Source: Bolinopsis microptera
Taxonomy: Eukaryota; Ctenophora; Tentaculata; Lobata; Bolinopsidae
Direction of reading: 5' to 3'
NCBI RefSeq assembly: GCF_026151205.1
Contig: NC_087075.1
Span: 14,397,628 to 14,461,627, forward strand
DNA: 64,000 bases
Under the pieces are notes generated by a model. That model did not search any database, was not told the DNA's origin, and saw nothing but the letters and a program-made list of their open reading frames with translations. Made by a program: the position numbers and the translations under genes. The stretch's first letter is position 1; every line of letters starts with the position of its first letter. Below, one piece after another: positions 18,299 through 29,801 of the stretch.

Positions 18299-20354
18299 TC
18301 ACCACGACTCTGATTGATTGGAACTATCATCCTCCCCAACATCCCTTATAACTGTAACCTTAGTCTCCTTGTTCCAGATCCACGACGCAACAGCCACCAT
18401 CAGCGCAGCACCAGAGAACATAACAACCACTAACATGGGGCTGTAGTAATAGAGCGCGTAAACAGCCCCAGCTCCCACCACTCCTCCTAGCTTGCCCCAG
18501 CTGTTGATAAAACCCATGGCAGTGTTACGGAAGGTGGTGGGGTACAGCTCAGGTACTATGATTAGTGTCACAATGTTGTGGGACACCTGCATGAACTTGA
18601 TAACGAAGAACAGTCCCACTGTCACAATGTTGGAGAAGCACTTGAAGAGGAATATACTTGTGATAAAGCTGACAGTTGCAAATATTTTGAGAGAGATTGA
18701 CCTGCCCATTATAATGCTGGTACCATATCCAACAAAAGAGGAAACAACACAAGCAAAGGTAACTATGGAAAGTTCTAGAAGAGAGTTCTGCTGAACTTCA
18801 ACGCATTTGTGAACAGGAGGATCACCCTCACCTCCGCAGAACCCGGAGTAGAGAGCCAACGGAACGAATACAATCGTCCCAAACAGTATGAGAAGATTAC
18901 CAAAGTACATGATGGAGAGGAGAATGGTTTCTTTCCTGTAATCTGATTTTAAAATGTCAGAGATTGAGCCAAGTTCCTGGTCTGATCGTACAGCTATCTT
19001 CAAGTTCTCAGGAAGAGACACCCCATTCACCTTCGCCATGCGCCGAAGGGCCTCCATAGCCTCCTTCTTTCTTCCACTCACAGCTAGATACCGTGGAGAT
19101 TCCGGTAGTAGACACACCAGAAGAACTAAACAAACTAGCAGGGGCACAGCCATTACGAAAACAAACCACCTCCATCCTAATGTATTAAGAGACAAGTATG
19201 CCAAAACAGCAGCTAGGAACACACTTATATTAAAAAACAAGCTACAAAGCATGGGTCCCACCTCTCTGTGGGTGCTCTTCACTATTTCTGCAGTGAAACT
19301 GTTGCAGGTCGGATAAGTAATTCCCATACAGACTCCACTGAGACATCGCAGTATGAAGAACTGCTCTTTAGTTTGAGCAAATGCTGAGGCACTTGAAGTG
19401 AGGAACAGCAGAGTTAATGCTATCGCTATCATTTTCTTTCTTCCGTAGATGTCAGGAAACTTTGCAAACACTCCTCCACCTAAAATGTGGCTATCAAAAA
19501 GTATGTTCATTATATTCACTTTTATCATGGTGGAAAATGAGTCCCTCAAACAACTATTACCAATCAAGCAATATCAATCAAGCACACATGACTGTTGTTT
19601 TACAAAATAAATAAAAGGCACTTACCTAGAGCACTAAAGAAATAAGCGCTAACGTTGATCAGGGTCTCCCAAACAATGCTTAACCCCCATTCACACCTTA
19701 TTACAGGTACAATAGTAGAAATTAGAACCATTTCAGAGCCATCCACGTAACATATCACTGCCAAAATGGTCCAATACATGTACTGCGCTTTTCCAACACC
19801 TGGAATTATTCGTAAGTTTTTCAGCCTGTGTCTCTGCCTCCCTGTTTCCCTGCGTCCCTGCCTCCCTGCCTCCCTGCCTCCCTGCCTCCCTACCTCCCTG
19901 CTTCCCTACCTCCCTGCCTCCCTGCCTCCCTGCCTCCCTACTTCCCTGCTTCCCTACCTCCCTGCCTCCCTGCCTCCCTGCCTCCCTGCCTCCCTGCCTC
20001 CCTGCCTCCATGCCTCCCTGCCTCCCTGCCTCCCTGCCTCCCTGCCTCCCTGCCTCCCTGCCTCCCTGCCTCCCTGCCTCCCTGCCTCCCTGCCTCCCTG
20101 CCTCCCTGCCTCCCTGCCTCCCTGCCTCCCTGCCTCCCTGCCTCCCTGCCTCCCTGCCTCCCTGCCTCCCTGCCTCCCTGCCTCCCTGCCTCCCTGCCTC
20201 CCTGCCTCCCTGCCTCCCTGCCCTCTTATTTACCAATCATAGTGTATATTTCTTCAAGAGACTTGGTGGCTATTTCATCTTCTGTGCTACCATATTCGAT
20301 GTGATCTGATTCTATCAGTTCGTCTTTATCAGATTCCTGTGTACTTGTTGCCAT
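18299..20354 (-). CDS. SVOP/SV2-like major facilitator transporter, complete (right copy)
   Basis: Three exons: 20234-20354 (ATG at 20354, acidic cytosolic N-terminus), 19626-19799 and 18299-19479; both junctions are phase 1 with GT/AG sites. This gives 491 residues, normal for the family. Exon 2 reads IGVGKAQYMYWTILAVICYV, then WGLS, the conserved start of the SVOP/SV2 group. Exon 3 has the loop 2-3 motif DIYGRKK and the PESPRYL signature, then helices to a total of about 12. The tail is short and Ser/acidic. The protein should sit in a membrane and move a small organic solute by facilitated or coupled transport; the substrate is unknown. Intron 1 is almost entirely a CCTGCCTC array. The gene is the mirror twin of the copy at 3-905 and runs convergent to gene E. 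Confidence 0.88.
19840..20222. repeat. CCTGCCTC octanucleotide array in transporter intron 1
   Basis: About 45 units of CCTGCCTC with scattered variants (CTTC, CTAC, CATG). It fills the intron between exons 1 and 2 of the transporter. The long frames it gives on both strands are low-complexity artefacts. Confidence 0.95.
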
Positions 20355-21410
20355 GATCTGCAGTCGAGGTATGAATCTAGATTTTCTTAAGAATAATTCA
20401 AAAACGGTATCGATTAACTAAAAAGCCTGAACAGAAATGACAATTAGACCGCTTGGATACGATTACAACAAGCCACTACTTTACAATCAACACCAATGCA
20501 AGATATAAGATTAAGTTTCTGACCGTTCAACCACCATATGGTACGATATTAACAATTACTGTGTACATAATATCTAAACTACTAGTAGGTGCACTTTACA
20601 CTTTAGTTTTACAGGAATTGAATAACATTACCTTTACTCTCTCATTATCACATGAGGTATTATCTGTGTACTACTACATTGCATTTCAGACTAACATTAG
20701 CATGAAATGATCATGTCGAAGGTGAAAATTTCATGTGGCAATTCGAATTAAAAATCTCAATAGATAAATTTGATGGGGTAGTGCATTATGATAAGTGATT
20801 TAAATTTCAAAAATAAACTAAATATTTTAAAAAATACTAAAAATCCTAATTTCTACGAAAATTGAAATGAGAGAATGACAATAATATACAAGTAAATACA
20901 ATACAATATTATTATACAAGTAAATACAATGCAATACTATTAAACTAATTACAACACTTCAAATTTATTGCATTTATTGAGTATTATGTAGCGGTTAATA
21001 TCCTGTCCAAACCCAGGATACATAACATGAAGACTTTGTTGTAATTTTGTATGAAAAGCATTAATACAATTAAATACAATACAATACTATACAAGTAAAT
21101 ACAATACAATACTATACAAGTAAATACAATATAATATTATACAAGTAAATTAAAGATATTTAGCTTCTGCTCTCCTAATTGTGAAACAGACTCACTCGAA
21201 CAATGCTATACACATAAGTTCAAACAACGAAACCAATCTATGCATCGCATCATGGAAACAAGCCCTCTGTGTTTCGTAGGAATGTAATGAGGCGGTAGAA
21301 GCAGAACACAGCACGGTAACCAAGCGGGGAACAATGGTAACGATATTGAAGTAGACAAACATAGACACGTGCACAGTATTGAGTATACATAAGCGGCCTC
21401 TATACACTAT
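20355..21410. other. AT-rich intergenic stretch with short tandem repeats
   Basis: No gene is seen. Runs of TACAAGTAAATACAATACAA occur at 20885-20940 and 21065-21150. The promoter of the minus-strand transporter should lie just right of 20354; no clear TATA box was found. Confidence 0.5.
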
Positions 21411-21692
21411 ACTCTGTACGGTGATCTTCCTAAAGTCAGCTCCAAGATAACCCAACGAAGGCTCAGACTTGCAGGTCATGCTCACCGACATCCGGAGCTG
21501 ACACTGAACAAACTGATCCTCTGGAAGCCGAGTCATGGGCATACTAACAGGGGGCGACCTTACCTAACACTACTAGATAACCTAAAAGCAGATACTGGGC
21601 TGAAATCAGTAGATGAGATAGCTAGACTGATGGAGGACAGAAAGCTGTGGAGAACTGTTGTCAATGGATCTCGGGAATACTACCCGCCTTAA
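21411..21692 (+). pseudogene. C-terminal fragment of a LINE reverse transcriptase
   Basis: An open stretch of about 93 codons beginning YGDLPKVSSKI, then RRLRLAGHAHRHPEL, LWKPSHGH.NRGRP, TGLKSVDEIARLMEDRKLWR and a stop. This is the conserved C-terminal tail of RTE/L2-like LINE polyproteins (the RRLRxAGHC...RGRP..T pattern). There is no RT core upstream, as expected of a 5'-truncated insertion. Confidence 0.7.
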
Positions 21693-22713
21693 GTCAAGTA
21701 AGTCAGTATACACTATAGAGAGGTCTGTGTATACAGGGTGTTACACAGGTACCCTGCCTCCCTGTCTTCAGCCGTACACTTGTAACTCAAGACTCATCAG
21801 TGTAGAGTTGGTTCTTTTCAAAGATAAATAAAGGAAACTGAACAGATTCATATCATATTGAACGCTATTACTATATTACATATTATGTACAGTGCACATT
21901 CACAAGCTATTTTGCATTGGTTCCAATCTTACGGCACGCCATATATACAAGTTTTCATATTTTTTGCGGAACAAATATATCCTGATTAATACGTACAGCT
22001 GAAGCTTTTTTATTGCGCAGTCAATTTAAGATTTTATGTTATTCAGTGCGGTTGATTCATTTAGATAGGCGTTTAGGTAGGTATTGCTTAATTTCAAATA
22101 TCAAGTAGAAACATATTTCAATCGGAAATTTCTATCGACGAAAACATCCACGACCTTCGTTTCTCTTTTACCGCAAATGGTAAAGAAATAAGCACCTCTA
22201 TCACAAGCTTGCCAGGTTCATCCAACACTGACGTTTCAAGTTATAGCATGAGCTCAAAAACAAAAGTCGCTGTTTTCAATTAAAGCTTTTTTTTACAATT
22301 GTATACAACACACTGATGGCTGATCACAAGCCATCAAAACAGGAAACTAGTAAATTAAACGTCAAACCTTTATTAATAACTAATACAAGCATTTCATTAT
22401 TTCTAATGTTTAATTCCCTGCAATATCTATCACTAAATTTGCTTCTCTGCCTTCGAGAAGCAAAACTGCAACTTTGCAAACACAACACTAGTATAGACTG
22501 ATCACGAAAATAAGAAAATATAACTGGCTGGCCGAAAAAGTCGCGGACATTTTCAATCATGATTAAGATTATAAGGAAATAGTACCTAAAGAGTTGAAGC
22601 AAGTAAAAAAGTTATCATGTGTTATTAATCCTGGACCCAATAGTACTAAATCATTAATAACTGGAAATACTGCGTATCTAATTAATTAGTCAAGTAATTA
22701 ACAAATTAGGTAA
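21693..22713. other. Intergenic stretch without a gene
   Basis: It holds one dispersed repeat (about 21715-21805, see 2145-2200) and AT-rich sequence. It includes the probable 3' flank of gene A. Nothing else is supported. Confidence 0.4.
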
Positions 22714-25700
22714 TTAGTCTGAATCAGAGTCAGTGTATCCGTCCTCGTAAGAACTGTTAGAGTCAGTGTATCCCTCCTCGTACGAGTCCTCGGAATCACT
22801 CTTTTCCTTCTCCGCCTGCTCCACCTGGTAAATATTAATTGGATAATATTCTGGAGTATTTATATTCTGGAGTATTAATAATATACACAGAACACTGCTA
22901 ATAAACGATTTTAGATACAGATGAATAGTGAATATGACGATGATTGAAGCCTTTCTGAAATTTTTGTTGAAATTACGATCACGATTTGATTTCAAATCTG
23001 CTTCTCACGCTGTAAGCAAACTCAATATAACCACATGGTAGTCCAATGTACAATGTACAATGTACAATGTACAATGTACAATGTACAATGTACAATGTAC
23101 AATGTACAATGTACAATGTATAATGTACAATGTACAATGTACAATGTATAATATATAATATATAATCAATAATGTATAATGTATACCTTAGTTCGTGTAT
23201 TTATGGTGGGTATTAATATGGCGGGTAAAAATATGTCGGATTTTCCGAAAATCCGCCAAATTTAACCCGCCACTTTTTTACCTGCAATATTATTTTCACA
23301 AAAAATTTCACCGAATTCTACCTGTTACATTGCAAAATTCGACCCAAGAATTACCATTAAGCGTTTAGTGTGGTTTGAAAACTAAATCACGACGCTTGTA
23401 TCAATGTAATAAAAGAACGATAAAATTGTGATGCCATATACCCCTGAGTCAGAACTCAAAAAATTGACTCGGCGGGTTTTATTATGGCGGGTAAAAATAA
23501 TGACGGGTAAAAATATGACGGAATTTCTGAAAACCCGCCAAATTTAACCCGCCATAATTAAACGAACTAAGGTAATGTATAAGCACCTGGTAGTACTGAG
23601 GTAGCCGGCTGTTGGCAGCCTTCTCAGCACGTCGTCTAGTGTTCCTAGTCTTGTGTGTCTGTATCCTGACTCTACTTTCAGCTGAGCGGGCTGGTCTGTA
23701 CATTTTGGCAACTATCCAGCGTCTTTCTGCTCTTATTCTAAACTTCTCCTCTCCTGAGATACTGCATATTAGACAAAGGAACGATACAAAACAAATATTA
23801 TAATTCAACTGGAGGGACGTCCAAATGATTTGCAAACCAAACTTTGAAATCAATAGTGAAACTGTCTGTATTGAAAATCAACTGAGTTTGCTCGATCTTT
23901 GCGAAAACTTAACCACATTTATTTTTCAAGCATGTAAATGTAAGTGTTCGACATTCATACAATTCATTGTTTTTTTTTTAAATCTCACATGTGAGATTTA
24001 AAAAAAAACAATGAATTGAATGAATTTATTTTACTCCAACAGCCACATTGTTACACAAGTGTAACCAGTCAATTACAGGAAGCCGAAGGATTCAATTATA
24101 TATTAGGCCAGTGACGGTTAAGGTAGTGTGTACCAATACCAAACTTTCTTCGCTGGAGACTTTGCTGCAAATGCAATGGGCAGCTCCTCATTTATTAACC
24201 CTCACACCCCATTTCTCGAGTATTCGGCTGACTGGACCGGGGGCTGAATAGATCACTCGGAATCCTTAGCTGAGCGTCAACGACGTTCCCCTCATGGCTG
24301 GTAGCTCAGCTGGGAATCGAACCTAGTACCTCTCGATTAAAAAGCAGGAAGATTTACCAACTGAGCCACGCAGCTATAATTACACCTTTAAAAATGTGTA
24401 TAAAACGTATGAAAATGTGTATAACACCTATGAAAATGTGTATAATACCTACGAAAATGTGTAAAGGAGTTTTTGTAGCTCTCTTGTAGGTCCACCAAGC
24501 TCGGAGAGCATCCTCTAATGCTTCATACATCTCATCAAACGAGTTAATCAGGTTTAATAAACGCTGAAAGTGATTGTATCAGCTGAAACTATCAATTTAA
24601 ATAGATATATAGCTAAAAGATAATTTGGTGAGTGAGAAGGAAACATTCATGATACTAATATTCTTTTAAATTTTATTAACTGAAAAAATAAAAATATGAT
24701 TTGGTTATTTTCACAATTAATCAGCCCTGAAGTTGTGTCTCAATTTAACGTAACATAAATACACCCTACAAAGGAGTATCTAAAGGTACGATCAGTTAAG
24801 TTTTAAAAACTTTATATTTACCTTTTCTTGAGGAGTGAGTTTCTTTTTGGCCACGCCCAGTTTCAGAGTCATCCTTCTTCCTAATGTCAGCTTCTCCTTT
24901 TTAGCGTATTTAATGTTAACTGCACGGGCTTCATACGCTGTAGTGATACAAAAGTTAGGAATTAATAAAAAGTGCAAACATCGTTCACAAAGATTTAAAG
25001 ATCTACCAAAACCCAAATCCTACATTTACAACTATCCAGGATCAGTTGTTTTCAAAACTTATATAAATTGTACAAATTAGCAACTCAGATTCGAACCCAA
25101 TACCTCTCATCTAAGCTACCCTACTCATGTTTTCATGCAGAGGGAGGTAGCGGATTTAATTAATACCAGTGGGAGATTTAGAAAGGTAGATGTTAGATTT
25201 CCTAACCCTCAATAGAGAGGTTTCGGGTTCAAATATGAGTGATTAATTTGTACAAATCAACTTGTTTATAATATGTTAAACTCACCTTCTGGTCGTGTAT
25301 CAATAGTGACTTGGTATTCGTTCTCGATCAGCAGCTCTTTAAAATCACGGAGGTGGAACTTAAGTTTCTCCGTCTCCACTGGTTTCTGTAGTATAGTACC
25401 CAATATCATGGAAAAGCTGAGGGATCAGAAGTAATATCATGGAAAAGCTGAGGGATCAGAAGTAATATCATGGAAAAGCTGAGGGATCAGAAGTAATATC
25501 ATGGAAAAGCTGAGGGATCAGAAGTAATATCATGGAAAAGCTGAGAGATCAGAAGTAATATCATGGAAAAGCTGAGGGATCAGAAGTAATATCATGGAAA
25601 AACTGAGGGATCAGAAGTAATATCATGGAAAAGCTGAGAGATCAGAAGTAATATCATGGAAAAGCTGAGGGATCAGAAGTAATATCATGGAAAAGCTGAG

Positions 25701-27802
25701 AGATCAGAAGTAATATCATGGAAAAGCTGAGGGATCAGAAGTAATATCATGGAAAAACTGAGGGATCAGAAGTAATATCATGGAAAAGCTGAGGGATCAG
25801 AAGTAATATCATGGAAAAGCTGAGGGATCAGAAGTAATATCATGGAAAAGCTGAGGGATCAGAAGTAATATCATGGAAAAGCTGAGAGATCAGAAGTAAT
25901 ATCATGGAAAAGCTGAAAGATCAAAAGCTGAGGGATCAGAAGTAAAATCATGGAAAAGCTGAGGGATCAGAAGTAATATCATGGAAAAGCTGAGGGATCA
26001 GAAGTAATATCATGGAAAAGCTGAGGGATCAGAAGTAATATCATGGAAAAGCTGAGGGATCAGAATTAATATCATGGAAAAGCTGAGGGATCAGAAGTTA
26101 TATCATGGAAAAGCTGAGGGATCAGAAGTAAAATCATGGAAAAGCTGAGGGATCAGAAGTAAAATCATGGAAAAGCTGAGGGATCAGAAGTTATATCATG
26201 GAAAAGCTGAGGGATCAGAAGTTATATCATGGAAAAGCTGAGGGATCAGAAGTAAAATCATGGAAAAGCTGAGGGATCAGAAGTAAAATCATGGAAAAGC
26301 TGAGAGATCAGAAGTAATATCATGGAAAAGCTGAGAGATCAAAAACTGAGGGATCAGAAGTAATATCATGGAGAAGCTGAGGGATCAGAAGTAATATCAT
26401 GGAAAAGCTGAGGGATCAGAAGTAATATCATGGAAAAGCTGAGGGATCAGAAGTAAAATCATGGAAAAGCTGAGGGATCAGAAGTAATATCATGGAAAAG
26501 CTGAGAAATCAGAAGTAAAATCATGGAAAAGCTGAGGGATCAGAAGTAAAATCATGGAAAAGCTGAGGGATCAGAAGTAATATCATGGAGAAGTTTTGGG
26601 ACCAAAGGTTATATCATCAATAATGATCATGTCAACAGTAATACTAATACGTTTAAGTTTTTATACCGGGTGCATGATTAATTTAAATCAGAACTAAAGC
26701 CTTAGCTTCACACTTAAATAAAGTTTAGAATTACTGATAACATTTGGTAGCTAGAAATTGCAGTGTATACAGCATACATTCTCACATTCAGGATACTACC
26801 GAGCAGGGACAAAAGGAAATCGCGGCATGTACGGAATCGCGATTTTTCCCATTATTTGCGACAAATTTTATGTATAGTTTAATGTATAGTCTGTTAAAAT
26901 TCGCGGTATCGCGATTTTTGGCCAAAAAATCGCGAAATCCTTTTGTCCCTGCTACCGAGGTCTCATACCGGATATTGGATATTAGTTTTTAATACTTTCA
27001 ACACTACTATATAACAAATAATTTGAGTGCTATGTAACCAGGCGGCAAATTTGAAATGGGTTATGATGGGGTCCGTAGTCCCCACACATAGTATCATGTC
27101 CTTGTTTTACTGACTACTTCAATGAAGATCGTACATACTAGGATACAATTCCCCTCAGGCCATGTATGACTTGCCAATTGTAGTAACTCTTGTACATACA
27201 ATAAAACTAACTGATTTGGACCCCAAGTGGTGTCAAAAACGCGAATTAAATAGATAATAATTATTTTAGTCTCTTGAGTCTTGACACCATTTTAGGGTTA
27301 TACGGGTTCCTGCTAGCAAAGACTAATACTTACTTTGATTTTGTTTGGAAATAAAGTTCAACAGTTTCTTTAAAAGCATCCCTCGCTTTATCTCTATCCA
27401 CCTTCGCTTGCTTACGAGATACCCTAAAATGAATAACATTAGTAAATGATAGAATAAATTAATAGAATGAATTTAGCTTGGTACTTGATAATTCTAACAA
27501 GCTGAGCAAGAAAGATGGAACATATTCAGCTTATTAAATATTCTCACTCTCTATCAGTAAAACCATTAACTCCTGAAAACTCACACAATTTGTTTATGAT
27601 TGGCGTTATCTCTCCTTCTCTTCATCAAGAACTCTACATCTCTAAAGTAGAGAGGATACCCCGACTCTGCTGCACTAGTCTGAGTACCGTCTGTTGAACC
27701 GTCAGAGTCTCTTCTACCTCCGATAAAGTCGGGGGAGAGCGAGCTAGTTGTACTGGAGCTGCTGGTGTTGTCATGGTGATCTACTTCCTCGTGGTCGGAC
27801 AT
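22714..27802 (-). CDS. Gene A, unrecognised charged protein, paralogue of gene B
   Basis: Seven exons: 27585-27802 (ATG at 27802), 27334-27423, 25286-25416, 24822-24937, 24449-24563, 23587-23753 and 22714-22824. All junction phases fit, giving 315 residues. Residues 1-50 are Ser/Asp-rich and acidic. The middle holds basic, helical segments and a Trp pair in DALRAWWTYK. Then comes an Arg-rich segment and an acidic tail with two copies of a DSNSSYEDGYTDS-like unit. Exons 2 and 3 have the same length as their gene B counterparts (90 and 131 nt), and the aligned residues are clearly homologous. No known domain was recognised, and a role cannot be given. The exon 3 acceptor and the exon 5 donor are both embedded in tandem arrays. 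Confidence 0.75.
23043..23160. repeat. ACAATGT heptanucleotide array in gene A intron 6
   Basis: About 15 tandem ACAATGT units, ending in TATAAT variants. It is simple-sequence DNA inside the intron. Confidence 0.9.
23186..23572. mobile_element. 387-bp MITE with TA target duplication in gene A intron 6
   Basis: It begins CCTTAGTTCG and ends CGAACTAAGG, with TA on each side (23184-23185 and 23573-23574). Inside are several copies of GGCGGGTAAAAATA and the inverted AAATTTAACCCGCC. There is no coding capacity. Its termini resemble those of the element at 44802-45458, so both probably belong to one Tc1/mariner-type group. Confidence 0.8.
23958..24020. repeat. Near-perfect hairpin in gene A intron 5
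   Basis: Arms of about 30 bp meet at CTCACATGTGAG: CAATTCATTG, poly-T and AAATCTCAC on the left match their reverse complement on the right, apart from one base in the homopolymer. Confidence 0.8.
24050..24376 (-). mobile_element. tRNA-derived SINE with a Lys-like head
   Basis: On the minus strand, from 24376, it starts with a tRNA-like region: A-box-like GTGGCTCAGTTGGTAAAT, anticodon-loop-like CTTTTTAAT and B-box AGGTTCGATTCCC. The body (CTGGACCGGGGGCTGAATAG on the plus strand) is related to the SINE at 41590-41875. It lies in gene A intron 5, and the acceptor stem is not paired well enough for a functional tRNA. Confidence 0.65.
24377..24470. repeat. About 23-bp tandem repeat spanning the exon 5 donor of gene A
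   Basis: Read on the minus strand, TACACATTTTC(G/A)TAG|GT is repeated about four times. The first copy is the end of exon 5 plus its donor GTAG|GTATTA. The second also keeps TAG|GTGTTA, and later copies decay (TACGTTTTA). Confidence 0.75.
25403..26598. repeat. 31-bp minisatellite derived from the exon 3 splice acceptor of gene A
   Basis: About 38 units of ATATCATGGAAAAGCTGAGG plus GATCAGAAGTA, with sparse variants (GAGAGATC, AAAATCATGG). On the minus strand each unit reads as a pyrimidine-rich stretch, CCCTCAG, then CTTTTCCATGATAT, which is the real acceptor and the first 14 bases of exon 3. Only the copy next to the exon (AG at 25417-25418) gives the correct frame. Confidence 0.92.
26804..26951. 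mobile_element. 148-bp hAT-type MITE in gene A intron 2
   Basis: Terminal inverted repeats CAGGGACAAAAGGAAATCGCG and CGCGAAATCCTTTTGTCCCTG, flanked by a perfect 8-bp duplication CTACCGAG (26796-26803 and 26952-26959). An 8-bp duplication with CAGGG-type ends is characteristic of hAT transposons. The body has more GCGATTTTT palindromic runs and no reading frame. Confidence 0.88.
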
Positions 27803-29801
27803 GATAAAGGAATTTGCCGAGGATCTTGATAGCTAAGAATTTGTTAATGTATTAGCTTTTAAAAGTGTATACGTATCAGTAGGAACAATCAGCAACTGTT
27901 GATGAGAGAGAAATACACTTTTACAAATATCATCGAAAATATGTATATTTCATAAACCGGAATTTTATTTTACTGTCGTGATGATGACTAAACCCCATAA
28001 ACTAGTTCATTTATCTGCAAATAGCAATAAAGGATAAAAATCGAAGATGATTCAAATACATGTAAACATAGAATGTTGACTAAATATCCTAATGTAAACA
28101 AACTGGCGGTGACTAATTTGACACAAGGCAAACAAACACACTCCCCTGTTACATGTCACGTGACTAACACACTCCCCTGTTACATGTCACGTGACTAACA
28201 CACTCCCCTGTCACATGTCACGTGACTAACACACTCCCCTGTCACATGTCACGTGACTAACACACTCCCCTGTTACATGTCACGTGACTAACACACTCCC
28301 CTGTCACATGTCACGTGACTAACACACTCCCCTGTTACATGTCACGTGACTAACACACTCCCCTGTCACATGTCACGTGACTAACACACTCCCCTGTAAC
28401 ATGTCACGTGACTAACACACTCCCCTGTCACATGTCACGTGACTAACACACTCCCCTGTCACATGTCACGTGACTAACACACTCCCCTGTTACATGTCAC
28501 GTGACTAAGATTAGAACTTTGAGGTGTATTCCGTTGAAATAATTAAATCTTTTCAAACTAGCATGCTAAATTGAACTGTTGTTATTCGATCATGAATTGC
28601 TTCAAAAATGATTTTGGACACGTTCCATTAAAAATAGGCAAGCTCTGTCACTACTTTATTGGCCACGGCGGTGCAATTTAGGGATTAGTGGAAGGTTTAA
28701 CAGACATGCACTGCTGGTCTCCTTTACCCTCTGGAAGATTATAAGTTAAGTTGAGGCTAACTTTCAAAGGCTCCGGAGAAATTGTTTACAAAATGGAACA
28801 GCTGATCAGAGAAGATGTTTATATTTAATTTTCTCAATTATTGGGTTTCATTTTTGTACAATAAGGAGATCAAAAAATCCGCAAATACCATGATTTAATT
28901 TGAGGTACGAAATGTGGCGGTTTTCGGTAAAAATTCCCATATTTTCGTTCCCAAATCATTTAGGTCGCACCGGAATTATTTCGAACATAAATATATCTCG
29001 TAAAGTAAATAAACAAATTAAGTTGAATTATTGGGCGATTATATCAGAAATATATTGAATATTATTCATTTCTCCTTGTGGAGTGGAAATAAAAAGTAGC
29101 TCACCTTTGGAAGAGGACTTCATGTAGGGACCTTTAAAAGGAAAGCTAAAGTGTATTTCCCCAAAAGGCACTCAGACGAAATAAATGCCGATAAAATGGA
29201 TGTAATTACTGAATTGTGAGATTTATATGTTGTACGGTACACACTATTATTGGTTCTGCTCCATATTCACTGTACGCCGGGTCCCCTTTTTAGGACGGGT
29301 TTTACAAGTTGTCAATATAAACAAATTAAACACGTAGTCATCATGTGCAGTGTTTATGTTTGTTTTGTGGCGAAGTAACTGGTGAGATTCTTTATGCTAA
29401 AAGCGGGCGTGTTTATATTAATTATAGTCAGCAGTGTCTTCGTGTAATTCAAAGTGGTTTATTCTTAGAATTGTCTATCAAAGCTGCTAAACTGATAAAA
29501 ATTATACGCTTTTAACTGTTAAAGTTGACTCTACAGATCTAATTTGTTGAGGTGAATGTTATTGTTGTGTTTTTCTTTGCCTTTGCAAAAAAATTGAACG
29601 TCCAATCTCTTTACTCTAAGTCTAACTGGTCGTATTTGTTAAATATTAAGTAAGTGTCTGAAATTTAATTAACACAAATGGTTTAGCCTTTTCAGCTATT
29701 TTTTTGGAATTTACCACGTTTTTCGTTAATTAATAATTTTTACTTTTACCTGAAGTGTTAATACTTAATTTATAACACACTTCATGGGAACAGTAGTCTT
29801 C
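27803..29801. other. Intergenic region between the divergent genes A and B
   Basis: About 2 kb between the two start codons, so both promoters should lie here. It holds the CACGTG minisatellite at 28131-28506. The remainder is AT-rich and no other gene is seen. Confidence 0.55.
28131..28506. repeat. 31-bp minisatellite, 12 units, each with CACGTGAC
   Basis: Units of TAACACACTCCCCTGTTACA plus TGTCACGTGAC; the only regular variant is GTTACATG versus GTCACATG. Each unit holds an E-box palindrome CACGTG, so the array gives 12 evenly spaced potential bHLH-type sites about 0.3-0.7 kb upstream of gene A. Use as an enhancer is inference. Confidence 0.9.

Noticed and set aside
19733-20304. Several 100-167 codon frames on both strands
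   Set aside because: Low-complexity translations of the CCTGCCTC array; the region is an intron.
25403-26598. CRISPR-like array
   Set aside because: Contiguous 31-bp units with no spacers, derived from an exon border.
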